Assembly (NCBI GenBank): GCA_014799805.1
Contig: JAAVHJ010000010.1
Coordinates: forward strand, 110,652-174,651
Source: Ruminococcus sp.
Lineage (GTDB): Bacteria > Bacillota > Clostridia > Oscillospirales > Ruminococcaceae
Direction of reading: 5' to 3'
DNA length: 64,000 nucleotides
Made by a program: the position numbers and the translations under genes
The notes under the pieces: generated by a model
Told to the model about the DNA's origin: nothing
Databases searched by the model: none
Seen by the model: only the letters and a program-made list of their open reading frames with translations
Shown: piece after piece, positions 24,669 through 33,161 of the stretch
Layout: each line of letters starts with the position of its first letter
Position numbering within the stretch: the stretch's first letter is position 1

Positions 24669-25235
24669 TTATTTTTTAGTATACTTCTTTTTTAATTTTA
24701 GAAATTCCATTCTACAATGAATGAGTATATAAGAATACCATACAAATAAAAAAATATAAATTACAGTCAGTACTGTGTGCAATGGAATATCATCAAAACT
24801 ATGTGTAATTACTTTTACAAAATTAGGAATTAAAATTCCCAAAAATATTATCCAAATTGGCATTAGTTTTTTATTGATGATACTTTTTATCATTGCAAGC
24901 CTTGATTCACTATCACTGAATATTTCCGTATCTTCTTCAGTAAGTCCATCGGTTTTTTTTCTGAAATAGCTGTACCCATTCACATCTTGAATATATTTCC
25001 AACCATATTCATCAAACATCGTAATATAATATTGCATATCTTTGTCTTTATCTTCTGCAAAATCTAATCGATATACTACATTTTCAGGCTGGCATTTCTC
25101 AAAGATATAAACACTGCCCCACTGGATATTTTTAAGCTTCCAACCGCTTTTATGCATATCTGTAAGATATTTTTCTTCTTTTTCATAATCTGGAAGTAAA
25201 AAAAATTTGATTTCTTTTTTAATTTCTTTGTTCAT
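24669..25235 (-). CDS. DUF2812 domain membrane protein
   Basis: The 188-residue protein starts with a DUF2812-type soluble domain: 'FLLPDYEKEEKYLTDMHKSGWKLKNI', 'VYRLDFAEDKDKDMQYYITMFDEYGWKYI' and 'YSYFRKK'. Two membrane helices follow at about 128-147 and 155-175. Such proteins are regularly encoded beside a PadR regulator and are thought to be its membrane-bound partner or target; the biochemical role is unknown. The start at 25235 has GGAGGGG upstream, and its ATG overlaps the PadR stop region (TGACATG), giving coupled translation. The 39 extra residues of the track overlap the PadR gene. Confidence 0.82.
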   Translation of the reverse strand: MNKEIKKEIKFFLLPDYEKEEKYLTDMHKSGWKLKNIQWGSVYIFEKCQPENVVYRLDFAEDKDKDMQYYITMFDEYGWKYIQDVNGYSYFRKKTDGLTEEDTEIFSDSESRLAMIKSIINKKLMPIWIIFLGILIPNFVKVITHSFDDIPLHTVLTVIYIFLFVWYSYILIHCRMEFLKLKKKYTKK

Positions 25236-25236
25236 G

Positions 25237-25548
25237 TCAAGCCCCTCCAATATTTCTGTATAATCTTTTAATTCTGTCAATTTCCAATTGCAGAATTTCC
25301 CTGCCAAGTTCTGTAATATAATATAATTTTCGTTTTTCTTCTTCACGGACAAAATAAATTAATCCGTCTTTTTCCATTTTTGACAAACTTCCATACATCG
25401 TACCAGCAGTTATTATCACTTGATTATCTGTCATATTTTTTACTTTTTGCGTGATACCGTAGCCATGCATTTCTTCTTGTAAACAGAATAAAATATAAAA
25501 TCCTGTTTCTGTCATAGGAATATAAATTCGCTTTATTTTATCTGTCAT
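25237..25548 (-). CDS. PadR family transcriptional regulator
   Basis: This 103-residue winged helix protein contains 'TGFYILFCLQEEMHGYGITQKV', 'ITAGTMYGSLSKMEKDGLI', 'REEEKRKLYYITELGREIL' and a short dimerisation helix. All are diagnostic of PadR-type repressors of the small PadR-s2 class. It is followed immediately by a DUF2812 membrane protein, the usual partner. Three tandem 19-bp imperfect palindromes covering its -10 box are probable operators for autoregulation. The ligand is unknown. Confidence 0.92.
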   Translation of the reverse strand: MTDKIKRIYIPMTETGFYILFCLQEEMHGYGITQKVKNMTDNQVIITAGTMYGSLSKMEKDGLIYFVREEEKRKLYYITELGREILQLEIDRIKRLYRNIGGA

Positions 25549-25582
25549 GCCATCAGCTCCAAATTTAAATTTATCAAGTCAG

Positions 25583-25638
25583 ATTATATCGTACTGCAAT
25601 ATATCTAACTACAATATAGTATATCACACTGCGATATA
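25583..25638 (-). promoter_or_regulatory. Triple PadR operator over the padR promoter
   Basis: Three 19-bp units lie at 25585-25603, 25600-25618 and 25620-25638. On the plus strand each begins TATATC and ends in an ATATA core (TATATCGTACTGCAATATA, TATATCTAACTACAATATA, TATATCACACTGCGATATA). Each is an imperfect palindrome, the third with perfect 6-bp arms. The minus-strand TATAAT -10 box (25583-25588) overlaps the first unit, so occupancy should block transcription. Confidence 0.75.
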
Positions 25639-25727
25639 ATTGTCAATCGTTTACTTAAAAAATATTTTAAATTTTTTTGTCTATTTTTTATATAAATTAT
25701 ACAATATCAAAAAATAAATTACATTTC

Positions 25728-25758
25728 TGCAAAATCTACTCTAAAAATGGGCATACTG
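25728..25758 (+). promoter_or_regulatory. Possible sigma-G promoter of spoVAD-spoVAE
   Basis: TGCAAAA (25728-25734), 17 nt and CATACTG (25752-25758) resemble the forespore sigma-G pattern (-10 CATACTA), as expected for spoVA genes. The -35 match is imperfect. Confidence 0.4.
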
Positions 25759-25792
25759 TTTTTGAAAATTAAAACAGATAGGAGCAAATTAC

Positions 25793-26815
25793 ATGCCAAA
25801 ACGAATTTATTCAAGTCTTAGTTTTGAAAATCACCCGTCTTTATATAGTTTTGCAAGCATTGCAGGACAAAAAGAGGGTGAGGGACCTATGAAAAATTAT
25901 TTTGACCATATTGAGCAGGACGGAATGTTTGGCGAAAAAAATTGGGAAAAAGCAGAAAGCCGTTTACAAGCTAACACATTGAATTTAGCATTACAAAAAG
26001 GCAGATTGAAACCAGTTGATGTTGATTGCATTATTGGAGGAGATTTAATTAACCAATGCACGGGGTCAAGCTTTGCTGTGAGAGAAACAAAAATTCCATT
26101 TTTAGGCGTTTATGGTGCATGTTCCACCATGGCAGAAAGTTTATTACTTGCTGGAATTTTAGTGGACGGCGGATATTCTTTCAGGACAGCAGCTGTCACT
26201 TCATCACATTTTTCAACAGCGGAAAGACAATTCCGATTTCCCTTGTCTTACGGCGGGCAGAGAACACCCACAGCACAATGGACATGTACAGCATCTGGTG
26301 CAATTGTGGTGTCCGCCGAGGGAGAAGCACCCTACATTGTGGGCGGATGCATCGGCAAAATTAATGATTTAGGTGTGACAGATGCGACAAATATGGGTGC
26401 AGCAATGGCACCTGCTGCAGCTGATACGATTTTAAGATATTTACAGGACACGTCAACAACACCTGAAACTTATGATGCAATTATTACTGGAGATTTAGGC
26501 AATATTGGCTCGCCATTGTTAATAGATTTATTATTAAAACAGGGTGTTGATATTTCCAGTGTGCATCAGGATTGTGGTGCCTTAATGTTTGACGAACAAA
26601 AACAAGATACCCATGCTGGCGGTTCAGGCTGTGGCTGTTCTGCAAGTATTTTATGTGGCTATTTCTTGCCAAAACTGCAATCAGGCGAAATGAAAAAAAT
26701 TTTATTCGCTGCAACAGGTGCATTATTATCTGCTATGTCATCTCAGCAAGGTGAAAGCATTCCATCAATTTGTCATTTAGTAGAAATTCGCAGTCAGGAG
26801 GGTTTAACATGCTAA
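25793..26815 (+). CDS. spoVAD: Stage V sporulation protein AD
   Basis: This 340-residue thiolase-fold protein of the SpoVA complex binds dipicolinic acid and works in its uptake into the forespore and release in germination. Recognisable stretches include 'AESRLQANTLNLAL', 'DLINQCTGSSFAVRE', 'PFLGVYGACSTMAESLLL', 'SHFSTAERQFRFPLSYGGQRTPTAQWT' and 'HAGGSGCGCSASILCGYFL'. GGAG lies before the ATG. The stop overlaps the spoVAE start. Unlike most Firmicutes, no spoVAC lies directly upstream; the gene before is a divergent PadR regulator. Confidence 0.95.
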   Translation: MPKRIYSSLSFENHPSLYSFASIAGQKEGEGPMKNYFDHIEQDGMFGEKNWEKAESRLQANTLNLALQKGRLKPVDVDCIIGGDLINQCTGSSFAVRETKIPFLGVYGACSTMAESLLLAGILVDGGYSFRTAAVTSSHFSTAERQFRFPLSYGGQRTPTAQWTCTASGAIVVSAEGEAPYIVGGCIGKINDLGVTDATNMGAAMAPAAADTILRYLQDTSTTPETYDAIITGDLGNIGSPLLIDLLLKQGVDISSVHQDCGALMFDEQKQDTHAGGSGCGCSASILCGYFLPKLQSGEMKKILFAATGALLSAMSSQQGESIPSICHLVEIRSQEGLTC

Positions 26816-27171
26816 TAGAATTACTCAAAGCTTTTTTGATAGGAGGCATTATTTGTGCAATAGGGCAATTATTTATTGACTATACAAAATTAACACCTGC
26901 AAGAATTTTAACAGCTTATGTAATTACAGGTGTCATATTATCTGCAATTGGCATTTATCAGCCTTTGGTAGAATTTGCTGGAGCGGGTGCAACTGTGCCT
27001 TTAACAGGGTTTGGACATTTACTCGCCCAAGGCGTTCGTGATGCGATTTCTGAAAAAGGAGCATTAGGTATTTTATCAGGTGGCATGAGTTCTGCTTCTG
27101 GAGGAATTACTGCTGCATTACTTGCTGGATTGCTTGCATCATTATGTTTCCAAAAACGCATGAAAACTTAA
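26809..27171 (+). CDS. spoVAE: Stage V sporulation protein AE
   Basis: This 120-residue integral membrane protein has about four helices: 'FLIGGIICAIGQLFIDYT', 'TAYVITGVILSAIGIY', a Gly-rich 'VPLTGFGHLLAQGV' and 'GITAALLAGLLASLCF'. The pattern is that of SpoVAE/SpoVAEB, a subunit of the dipicolinate channel. The ATG at 26809 follows AGGAGGG and overlaps the last codons of spoVAD, so the 13 extra residues in the track are wrong-start sequence. A strong terminator follows. Confidence 0.93.
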   Translation: MLIELLKAFLIGGIICAIGQLFIDYTKLTPARILTAYVITGVILSAIGIYQPLVEFAGAGATVPLTGFGHLLAQGVRDAISEKGALGILSGGMSSASGGITAALLAGLLASLCFQKRMKT

Positions 27172-27176
27172 AACTT

Positions 27177-27213
27177 AAAAATCCTCACTAATTTTGCTTA
27201 GTGAGGATTTTTA
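27177..27213. terminator. Bidirectional terminator
   Basis: AAAATCCTCACTAA and TTAGTGAGGATTTTT pair perfectly around a 6-nt loop between the convergent spoVAE and prfB genes. Confidence 0.9.
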
Positions 27214-27234
27214 TATAAAGATTTTATAATTTTT

Positions 27235-28356
27235 TTAATTCTGTTCCAATGTTCCATGAGAGAGCGATTTTAAATAGGCATGAATAAAGCCATCTAAATC
27301 GCCGTCCATGACTGCATTAATATTGCCATTTTCAAAATTAGTGCGATGGTCTTTTGCAAGCGTATAAGGCATAAACACATAAGAACGAATCTGCGCTCCC
27401 CAGCCGATTTCTTTCTGAACGCCTTTAATATCAGAAATTTTTTCCAAATGCTCCCGTTCTTTGATTTCAACCAGCTTTGAAATCAGCATTTTCATTGCAT
27501 AATCTTTATTCTGATACTGGCTTCTTTGTGTCTGACAAGTTGTTACAATGCCTGTTGGTTTATGCACCAGACGTACAGCAGAACTTGTTTTATTAACTTT
27601 CTGACCGCCTGCACCACTGGAGCGATAAAATTCTATTTCAATATCATCAGGTTTAATATCTACAGCAATACTGTCATCAATTTCAGGCATGACTTCCAAT
27701 GCCGCAAACGATGTATGTCTTCTGCCAGAGGCATCAAAAGGTGATACTCTCACAAGACGATGTACACCAGCTTCTGATTTTAAATAGCCATAGGCATTCT
27801 CACCAGAAACCATAATACAGGCACTTTTCAAACCAGCTTCTTCGCCGTCCAGATAATCTAAAAGCTGAACTTTAAAATCATGACGTTCAGCCCAGCGATG
27901 ATACATGCGATATAGCATTTCCGCCCAATCCTGAGCCTCTGTGCCACCTGCTCCAGCATGAAATGTCAGAATTGCATTTTTAGAATCATATTCCCCTGAT
28001 AACAATGTTTCTAAATTTTTTGCTTCTAAATCCTGCTTAAAAGCACTGATTTCTGAAACAATTTCATTCTGCATATCTTCGTCATTTTCTTCAATGCATA
28101 ATTCAATCATTGTAATAATATCTTCCAGACGACTCTGCATTTTTTCAAAATCCGTAATTTTATTTTCAAGCTGTTTTGTTCTTTGCAAAACTTTTTGGGA
28201 ATTTTCCAAATCGTCCCAGAATCCTTCTTGTGTGACTTGCTCCTGTAAACTTTTAACTTCCTCACGGGAATGCTTAATATCCAGCACTTCGCCTAATTCT
28301 TCTACGTCTTTTTTGTAGCCGTTCATTTCGACTTTTAATTCGTCCAGTAAAATCAT
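27235..28356 (-). CDS. prfB: Peptide chain release factor 2, uninterrupted frame
   Basis: The 373-residue RF2 recognises UGA/UAA stops. The stop-codon reading motif is in '[18 protein letters not shown]' (SPF), and the peptidyl-tRNA hydrolysis motif is '[18 protein letters not shown]' (GGQ). Most bacterial prfB genes carry an in-frame UGA after about 25 codons that needs +1 frameshifting. Here the region reads straight through as GGC GAA GTG CTG GAT ATT, with no UGA, so the autoregulatory frameshift is absent. I prefer the ATG at 28356 over the TTG two codons upstream, because AGGAAA is then 10 nt away. Confidence 0.96.
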   Translation of the reverse strand: MILLDELKVEMNGYKKDVEELGEVLDIKHSREEVKSLQEQVTQEGFWDDLENSQKVLQRTKQLENKITDFEKMQSRLEDIITMIELCIEENDEDMQNEIVSEISAFKQDLEAKNLETLLSGEYDSKNAILTFHAGAGGTEAQDWAEMLYRMYHRWAERHDFKVQLLDYLDGEEAGLKSACIMVSGENAYGYLKSEAGVHRLVRVSPFDASGRRHTSFAALEVMPEIDDSIAVDIKPDDIEIEFYRSSGAGGQKVNKTSSAVRLVHKPTGIVTTCQTQRSQYQNKDYAMKMLISKLVEIKEREHLEKISDIKGVQKEIGWGAQIRSYVFMPYTLAKDHRTNFENGNINAVMDGDLDGFIHAYLKSLSHGTLEQN

Positions 28357-28431
28357 AGTCAAATTATTTCCTTTCTTTGCTCTATTATAATTTTATTATA
28401 CACTATTTTTTTCATAAATGCAATAGCTTTA

Positions 28432-29106
28432 TTACAAAATATCTTGTAGACAGGCAATCCATCCTCGGGCAAGTTCTTCATGTCCAATCAAAGTCGGGTG
28501 TGTGCCGTCCAAAGTTTCATAATAAATTTTTTTTGCAGACAAATCTGCAATTTCGGCATTGTGTTTTTCTGCAACAAAACGAATGATTTCGTTATATTCT
28601 TCTAATGCAATGCCTGCAAATTTTTCTGGAAATTTCCAATTAGGAATTTTTGCATGATAAGTTCTTGCAACGGTTCCGCAAATAATTACAGAACTAGGAT
28701 AATTTAGGGCAATACGTTTCAGCATTAAATGATAGGCATCTTCAAAATAAATCGGATTTTTTAAAAATAATCTTTTGCTCCTGAGTGGTACACCCCTGCC
28801 AAAATCTTTAATTCCCATATAAATTAAAATATATTCTGGTGCATATTCCCCATTATGCAATAATTCTGTGCGTTTTATGCTATTTCCAGAGGGAAATTGC
28901 TTTCCTGCAACACAACTGCCTGCATAAGAATTATTTAAGCAAATACTGCCATGAAAATGTGCAATCACTTTCGCCCACCAGACATCACTTAAATAACGCA
29001 TAGCATTGCGTTTTAAATTTGCATAATCATAATAAACTCTGTAATCTTTGGGTTGTGAGCCAACATAAGTACTGATGGAATCACCCATAATGGAAAAATA
29101 ATCCAT
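28432..29106 (-). CDS. SGNH/GDSL-type hydrolase
   Basis: The 224-residue protein has block I 'FSIMGDSISTYVG' with the nucleophilic serine, the block II-like 'NNSYAGSCVAG', a block III variant 'IYMGIKDFGRGVP', and block V 'DGTHPTLIGHEELA' with the catalytic Asp and His. No signal peptide is seen, so it acts in the cytoplasm or at the membrane, probably as an esterase or deacetylase. The substrate is unknown. AGGAGAG precedes the start, and the metallophosphatase gene ends 34 nt upstream, so the two are likely co-transcribed. Confidence 0.85.
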   Translation of the reverse strand: MDYFSIMGDSISTYVGSQPKDYRVYYDYANLKRNAMRYLSDVWWAKVIAHFHGSICLNNSYAGSCVAGKQFPSGNSIKRTELLHNGEYAPEYILIYMGIKDFGRGVPLRSKRLFLKNPIYFEDAYHLMLKRIALNYPSSVIICGTVARTYHAKIPNWKFPEKFAGIALEEYNEIIRFVAEKHNAEIADLSAKKIYYETLDGTHPTLIGHEELARGWIACLQDIL

Positions 29107-29140
29107 AATTTTTTTACTCTCCTAAATAATGCAGATGCAA

Positions 29141-29842
29141 TTAGATATAAAATTCTTCCATTGTTTCCAAACACAAACAAGCAAGTCTTCCTGTTTGAAA
29201 ACATGCACCACAATCAATGCAAATACGATTGTTCCCGTGATAAATTTCAGCTTTTCCTGAATAATAAGGCGTTGGGGTATGACCAGTAATTACATAAATA
29301 TTTTTATCTTGAAAATATGCTTTATCTGGGTCATCACGAATGAATAATAATTCTTGTGGTTCATAGCTATCTAATTTTCTTGTTTCTTCAAAATTTTCTA
29401 AACCTGCATGTACTAAAATAAATTTTTTCTCTTGTATCTGAATTTCTTGATATAATGCAAATCCAGCAATATAATCTAATATTTCTTCACGCTCTGAAAT
29501 GCTTAATTTCTGAAATCCTGCAATTGTTGTATCTCCGCCCTCATCTATCCAAGCCAGAATATCTTGCATATCTTCTAATTCCAAGTCTGCTGCAAAATTT
29601 TCTTCTGTCATATCTGTGATAAGCATATCCAGCAAAAATAAAGCCATATAATCATGATTTCCCATAATGGGAATAATATTATTTCTTTTCATCATATCTT
29701 GATAAATTTCAATTGGCTGTTCGCCACGGTCTGCAATATCGCCTAGAATAAATAATTTATCTTGTTCAGAAAATTGAATTAATTCCAGCATCTGCAAATA
29801 TTTTTCATATTTGCCATGAATATCCGACATGACATAATGCAT
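29141..29842 (-). CDS. Metallophosphoesterase (PrpA/ApaH-like serine/threonine phosphatase family)
   Basis: The protein has 233 residues. All metal-binding blocks of the calcineurin-like phosphatase fold are present: 'YVMSDIHGKYEKYLQML', 'LFILGDIADRGEQPIEI', 'IPIMGNHDYMALF', 'LVHAGLE' and 'VITGHTPTPYY'. The short length and DIHG/GDIADRG spacing fit bacterial PrpA-type protein phosphatases or diadenosine tetraphosphatases; the two cannot be separated by eye. The ATG at 29842 follows AGGAGG; the track starts 7 codons too early. The SGNH hydrolase gene follows. Confidence 0.88.
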   Translation of the reverse strand: MHYVMSDIHGKYEKYLQMLELIQFSEQDKLFILGDIADRGEQPIEIYQDMMKRNNIIPIMGNHDYMALFLLDMLITDMTEENFAADLELEDMQDILAWIDEGGDTTIAGFQKLSISEREEILDYIAGFALYQEIQIQEKKFILVHAGLENFEETRKLDSYEPQELLFIRDDPDKAYFQDKNIYVITGHTPTPYYSGKAEIYHGNNRICIDCGACFQTGRLACLCLETMEEFYI

Positions 29843-29906
29843 GAAAATTCCTCCTTTATTCATTCATATAAAAATTTTATCACAAAAATAGTATTTTGTC
29901 AACTAG

Positions 29907-29943
29907 CAAAAAAATCACAGCTTTTTTAAAAGCCATGATTTAA
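29907..29943 (-). terminator. Second terminator downstream of the DuOB gene
   Basis: On the minus strand AAATCATGGCTTTT pairs with AAAAGCTGTGATTT and runs into T7. It resembles the hairpin at 6869-6905. Confidence 0.75.
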
Positions 29944-29981
29944 AATTTGACTATTTTCATTTGACTCTTAACATCATTGGA

Positions 29982-30013
29982 AAAATGCCGTCCTGTATTC
30001 TCACAAGACGGCA
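29982..30013 (-). terminator. First terminator downstream of the DuOB gene
   Basis: On the minus strand TGCCGTCTTGT and ACAGGACGGCA pair and are followed by TTTTT, 20 nt past the stop. It ends the lysC-DUF488-DuOB transcript. Confidence 0.82.
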
Positions 30014-30032
30014 ACAATTATTATAATATATT

Positions 30033-30695
30033 TTAAATAAATAATTTTGCAAGTATTTTATGATGCTTTCCAGTATTTTCAAATATTTCAGGCAAGCTGA
30101 AAACAGCATAAGCACTTTGCAGTCCTAATGAATAATCACCATTTTCACATCCACGATATCTTTCACAGATTTCAGGGTCACGTATAGGCAATTCCTCATA
30201 TTGATTACCTTTATAACTAAAATCAATATATAATCTAGTTTCCAAAACATTTTTATAATAGTAACTTTCAACAGTTTTTTTACGAACTTTTGGATTTTCT
30301 ATTTTCAAAAACAAAAGCGACTCACCAGAAGCAGAGTCTGGGAAAACCACTTTCCCTAAATTTCTAAAAACTTTATTACAATTATCAGTATCTCTCCATT
30401 TAATAACATCTTCTAGCCTAACGGTTCCACACTTTTTCCAAGGAATTTTAGAATCATAAAGCCAATTCTCAGATTGTGCTTGTGTAGGTGTAGGTTTTAT
30501 AAAATTTATCTCTACAATATCTAATACATTTACATCACCTCCATTATCATATTTGATGTCCCGAGGCACAGCGTTTTGCATGCTATCCTTGTCTGAAACA
30601 ACACGTATCCACTGTTTAGTTGCCATATCAAAACCAGCAATACAATAATTTCCAAGCTTTTCACTTTTTGCCATAATCAAAATTTCTTTAATCAT
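30033..30695 (-). CDS. Dual-OB-domain-like protein (DuOB)
   Basis: The protein has 220 residues. The opening 'SEKLGNYCIAGFDMATKQWIRVVSD' and the beta-rich body with 'DVNVLDIVEINFIKPTP', 'WRDTDNCNKVFRNLGKVV', 'SLLFLKIENPKV' and 'YSLGLQSAYAVFSLPEIF' resemble the family I know as dual OB domain proteins, often encoded next to DUF488 genes, as here. OB folds suggest nucleic acid binding; no enzymatic motif is visible. AAGGAGA precedes the ATG. It is the last gene of the four-gene transcript that begins with aspartate kinase. The family call is from memory of recurring neighbourhoods, and the function is unknown. Confidence 0.65.
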   Translation of the reverse strand: MIKEILIMAKSEKLGNYCIAGFDMATKQWIRVVSDKDSMQNAVPRDIKYDNGGDVNVLDIVEINFIKPTPTQAQSENWLYDSKIPWKKCGTVRLEDVIKWRDTDNCNKVFRNLGKVVFPDSASGESLLFLKIENPKVRKKTVESYYYKNVLETRLYIDFSYKGNQYEELPIRDPEICERYRGCENGDYSLGLQSAYAVFSLPEIFENTGKHHKILAKLFI

Positions 30696-30725
30696 ATGTA
30701 ATTCTCCTTTTTATAATTTTAAATT

Positions 30726-31169
30726 TTAAAGATGAATCACTTCAATTTCAGGAAATACTTCTTGAAATATTTCAGCAACTAATCTACGGTGACAATGTTC
30801 AGGTTCATGTTCACTGCATAATAAACAAATATTTTGTGAAATATGATAATTTTCAGCAATATATTTTCTGATTTCTCTTTTTTGCATAGTAGCAGTAAAT
30901 TCACATACATAAGTATTCCAATCAATATTTTTTTTCTTATATCTTGAAAGAGTAGATTCTTCAGGCGAAAACTTTAAATCATGTTGATAATTAATATCAC
31001 AGATAGTTTTCAGAAAAAATTGAATATCTGGAAATTTAGAAAATCCTGAAAGCTGTGAAACATTATTTAATCTAACATCAACAACAAGATTAATATTATT
31101 TTCTTTTAATATTCCAAAAAATTTTTCAGCTGATTTTTTAGTAAAACCAATTGTAAAAAGCTTAGTCAT
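30726..31169 (-). CDS. DUF488 family protein, second copy
   Basis: The 147-residue protein shows DUF488 hallmarks: 'LFTIGFTKKSAEKFFGILKENNINLVVDVRLN' at the start and 'NICLLCSEHEPEHCHRRLVAEI' near the end, where the Cys-Ser-Glu...Cys-His-Arg pattern is the conserved putative active or metal site. The start at 31169 follows GAGGCG and overlaps the end of the first DUF488 gene by 8 nt. It differs from its neighbour by more than half its residues, so the pair is an old duplication or a heteromeric set. The biochemical role of DUF488 is not established to my knowledge. Confidence 0.85.
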   Translation of the reverse strand: MTKLFTIGFTKKSAEKFFGILKENNINLVVDVRLNNVSQLSGFSKFPDIQFFLKTICDINYQHDLKFSPEESTLSRYKKKNIDWNTYVCEFTATMQKREIRKYIAENYHISQNICLLCSEHEPEHCHRRLVAEIFQEVFPEIEVIHL

Positions 31170-31788
31170 AATACGCCTCTTCACTATCAAATTGAAAGCC
31201 TATTTTCTCATTTTGAAAACTATAACTATTTTTTACCATTTCTTCCCATGAAAGCTGGTCTTCTTCAAAAAAAGATAATTGCTCTCTGTTTGGATAATAC
31301 ATGTCAACAAGACGTTGTTCTATTTCTTCTTGTAAAATAAAACTTCCGTCTTGTAGTATATTTTTAATTACAAAGCCGCTTTTATGAAATTCTCTTGCCA
31401 CCATAATTGTACGGTGGCAAGTAATAGGGTCTTTTTCAGAACACATTAACACAAAACGATAACCAAGTGGAATTGCATTTGCAATTTTTTCAAAACCACT
31501 ACGAAACTCTTCTGATAATGCAAATAAATTAAAATCTAAATAACCATTTGGATAATATTGGCTATTATTCTGTCTAGCACCAAATTCTTTTTTGTAATTT
31601 CGATAGATAATTCTTGATTTTTTAAGCTTATTGTCTAAATCTGTTTTATTATAATTCTTGTAAAATTCAGAACGTGGTGAACTTCTAACATCAATTAGAC
31701 TATTAATATTATATTTTTTCAATACAGCAATAAAATCATCAATTGCAAATCCAGCATAGCCTATTGTATAAATTTCTTTCATAATCAT
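31162..31788 (-). CDS. DUF488 family protein, first copy
   Basis: The 208-residue protein has the DUF488 core: 'IYTIGYAGFAIDDFIAVLKKYNINSLIDVRSSPRS', 'GARQNNSQYYPNGYLDF' and 'FVLMCSEKDPITCHRTIMVAREF'. An acidic C-terminal extension of about 45 residues is absent in the second copy. It begins only 5 nt after the aspartate kinase stop and has no clear ribosome binding site, so it relies on read-on translation from lysC. It overlaps the next DUF488 gene by 8 nt. The arrangement forms a tight DUF488-DUF488-DuOB module at the 3' end of a housekeeping gene. Confidence 0.87.
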   Translation of the reverse strand: MIMKEIYTIGYAGFAIDDFIAVLKKYNINSLIDVRSSPRSEFYKNYNKTDLDNKLKKSRIIYRNYKKEFGARQNNSQYYPNGYLDFNLFALSEEFRSGFEKIANAIPLGYRFVLMCSEKDPITCHRTIMVAREFHKSGFVIKNILQDGSFILQEEIEQRLVDMYYPNREQLSFFEEDQLSWEEMVKNSYSFQNEKIGFQFDSEEAYYD

Positions 31789-31793
31789 AAATA

Positions 31794-33119
31794 TTATAGC
31801 GTAGAAGAAATAAATGCATCATAAATACATCTGATTGCCTGATGTAAATCATGTTCATTGACACCAACAATGACATTCAATTCACTTGACCCTTGGTCAA
31901 TCATTTTCACATTGATTCTTGCATGTGCCAAAGAAGCAAAAATTCTTGCTGCCGTACCTCTTGTTTTTCTCATACCACGCCCCACAACTGCCAACAAAGC
32001 AATATCTGGTTCGATTTCTACTACATCTGGATTAACAGCTTTTCTTAATTCAGAAAGTAATTGTTCTTCTCTGCCTTTTAAAGCGTCTGCATCAGCAATA
32101 ATACTTAATGTATCAATACCAGATGGCATATGTTCTACTAAAATGCCCATATCTGCAAAGATATTTAATACATCACGAACAAAACCAACTTCACTATTCA
32201 TCATTGCTTTTTCTAAATTCACAGCACAGAAGCCTTTTTTACCTGCAATGCCTGTAATCGTACGGATACTATGTTCTTCTGTGTCGCTGTCTGGAATAAT
32301 CAAAGTGCCAGCATCTTCGGGTGCATTCGTATTTTTGATATTAATCGGAATACCTGCTGTACGAACAGGGAAAATAGCATCTTCATGCAGAACAGAAAAT
32401 CCCATATAAGACAATTCCCGCAATTCTTTGTAAGTAATAACGGGGATAACAATTGGATTTTCAACAACTCTGGGGTCCGCCACCAGTACACCAGAAACAT
32501 CTGTCCAGTTTTCATAAATAGACGCATGTAAAGCCCTTGCCACAAGTGAACCTGTTACATCAGAACCGCCACGGGAAAACGTTCTAACAACGCCACTAAC
32601 AGACTTCCCATAAAAACCAGGAATCACAGCATGTTCAACATCTTTTAAACGTTCTCTTAATTTTGCTCTTGTTTCATGACGTTGCATCACACCATCATCA
32701 GAAAAAACAATCACATCAGCAGCATCAATAAATTCAAAATCTAAATATTTTGCAATAATTTTACCGTTTAAAAATTCACCACGGCTTGCCGCATATTCCT
32801 TGCCAGCAGTTGCCAAATTTTTCTTAATTTCAGCAAATTCTTCTTCCAAAGATAAATTTAATGCTAAGCCGTCAATAATTTCCTGATAGCGATTTTTAAT
32901 ATTCTCAAAATCAGAATCAAAATTTTCCCCAAGGCTAGCTTTTTCATAACAAGCATATAGCATATCGGTTACTTTAATATCATCTGAAAATCTTTTACCT
33001 GGAGCAGATGGCACTACAAAACGCCGTTCTGCATCACTCTTTATAATAGCACTTGCCTTTTTAATCTGATTTGCATCAGCTAAACTGCTTCCACCAAATT
33101 TTACTACTTTTACTCCCAT
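31794..33119 (-). CDS. lysC: Aspartate kinase
   Basis: The 441-residue enzyme phosphorylates L-aspartate, the first step to lysine, threonine and methionine. The N-terminal kinase domain has 'VVKFGGSSLADANQI', 'GEFLNGKIIAKYL' and 'RTFSRGGSDVTGSLVARAL'. Two C-terminal ACT domains follow ('GIAGKKGFCAVNLEKAMMN' and 'ALLAVVGRGMRKTRGTAARIFASL'), so it is probably feedback-regulated. The ATG at 33119 has AAAGGA 10 nt upstream; the track adds three residues by using TTG. No lysine riboswitch is visible in the short leader. Three DUF488/DuOB genes follow without a terminator. Confidence 0.95.
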   Translation of the reverse strand: MGVKVVKFGGSSLADANQIKKASAIIKSDAERRFVVPSAPGKRFSDDIKVTDMLYACYEKASLGENFDSDFENIKNRYQEIIDGLALNLSLEEEFAEIKKNLATAGKEYAASRGEFLNGKIIAKYLDFEFIDAADVIVFSDDGVMQRHETRAKLRERLKDVEHAVIPGFYGKSVSGVVRTFSRGGSDVTGSLVARALHASIYENWTDVSGVLVADPRVVENPIVIPVITYKELRELSYMGFSVLHEDAIFPVRTAGIPINIKNTNAPEDAGTLIIPDSDTEEHSIRTITGIAGKKGFCAVNLEKAMMNSEVGFVRDVLNIFADMGILVEHMPSGIDTLSIIADADALKGREEQLLSELRKAVNPDVVEIEPDIALLAVVGRGMRKTRGTAARIFASLAHARINVKMIDQGSSELNVIVGVNEHDLHQAIRCIYDAFISSTL

Positions 33120-33161
33120 AACAAACAAATCCTTTCTAAATTTTTTATTTTTAACATATTA

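Noticed and set aside
27235-28356. Programmed frameshift in prfB
   Set aside because: The region that normally holds the UGA was read codon by codon and contains none; the frame is continuous.
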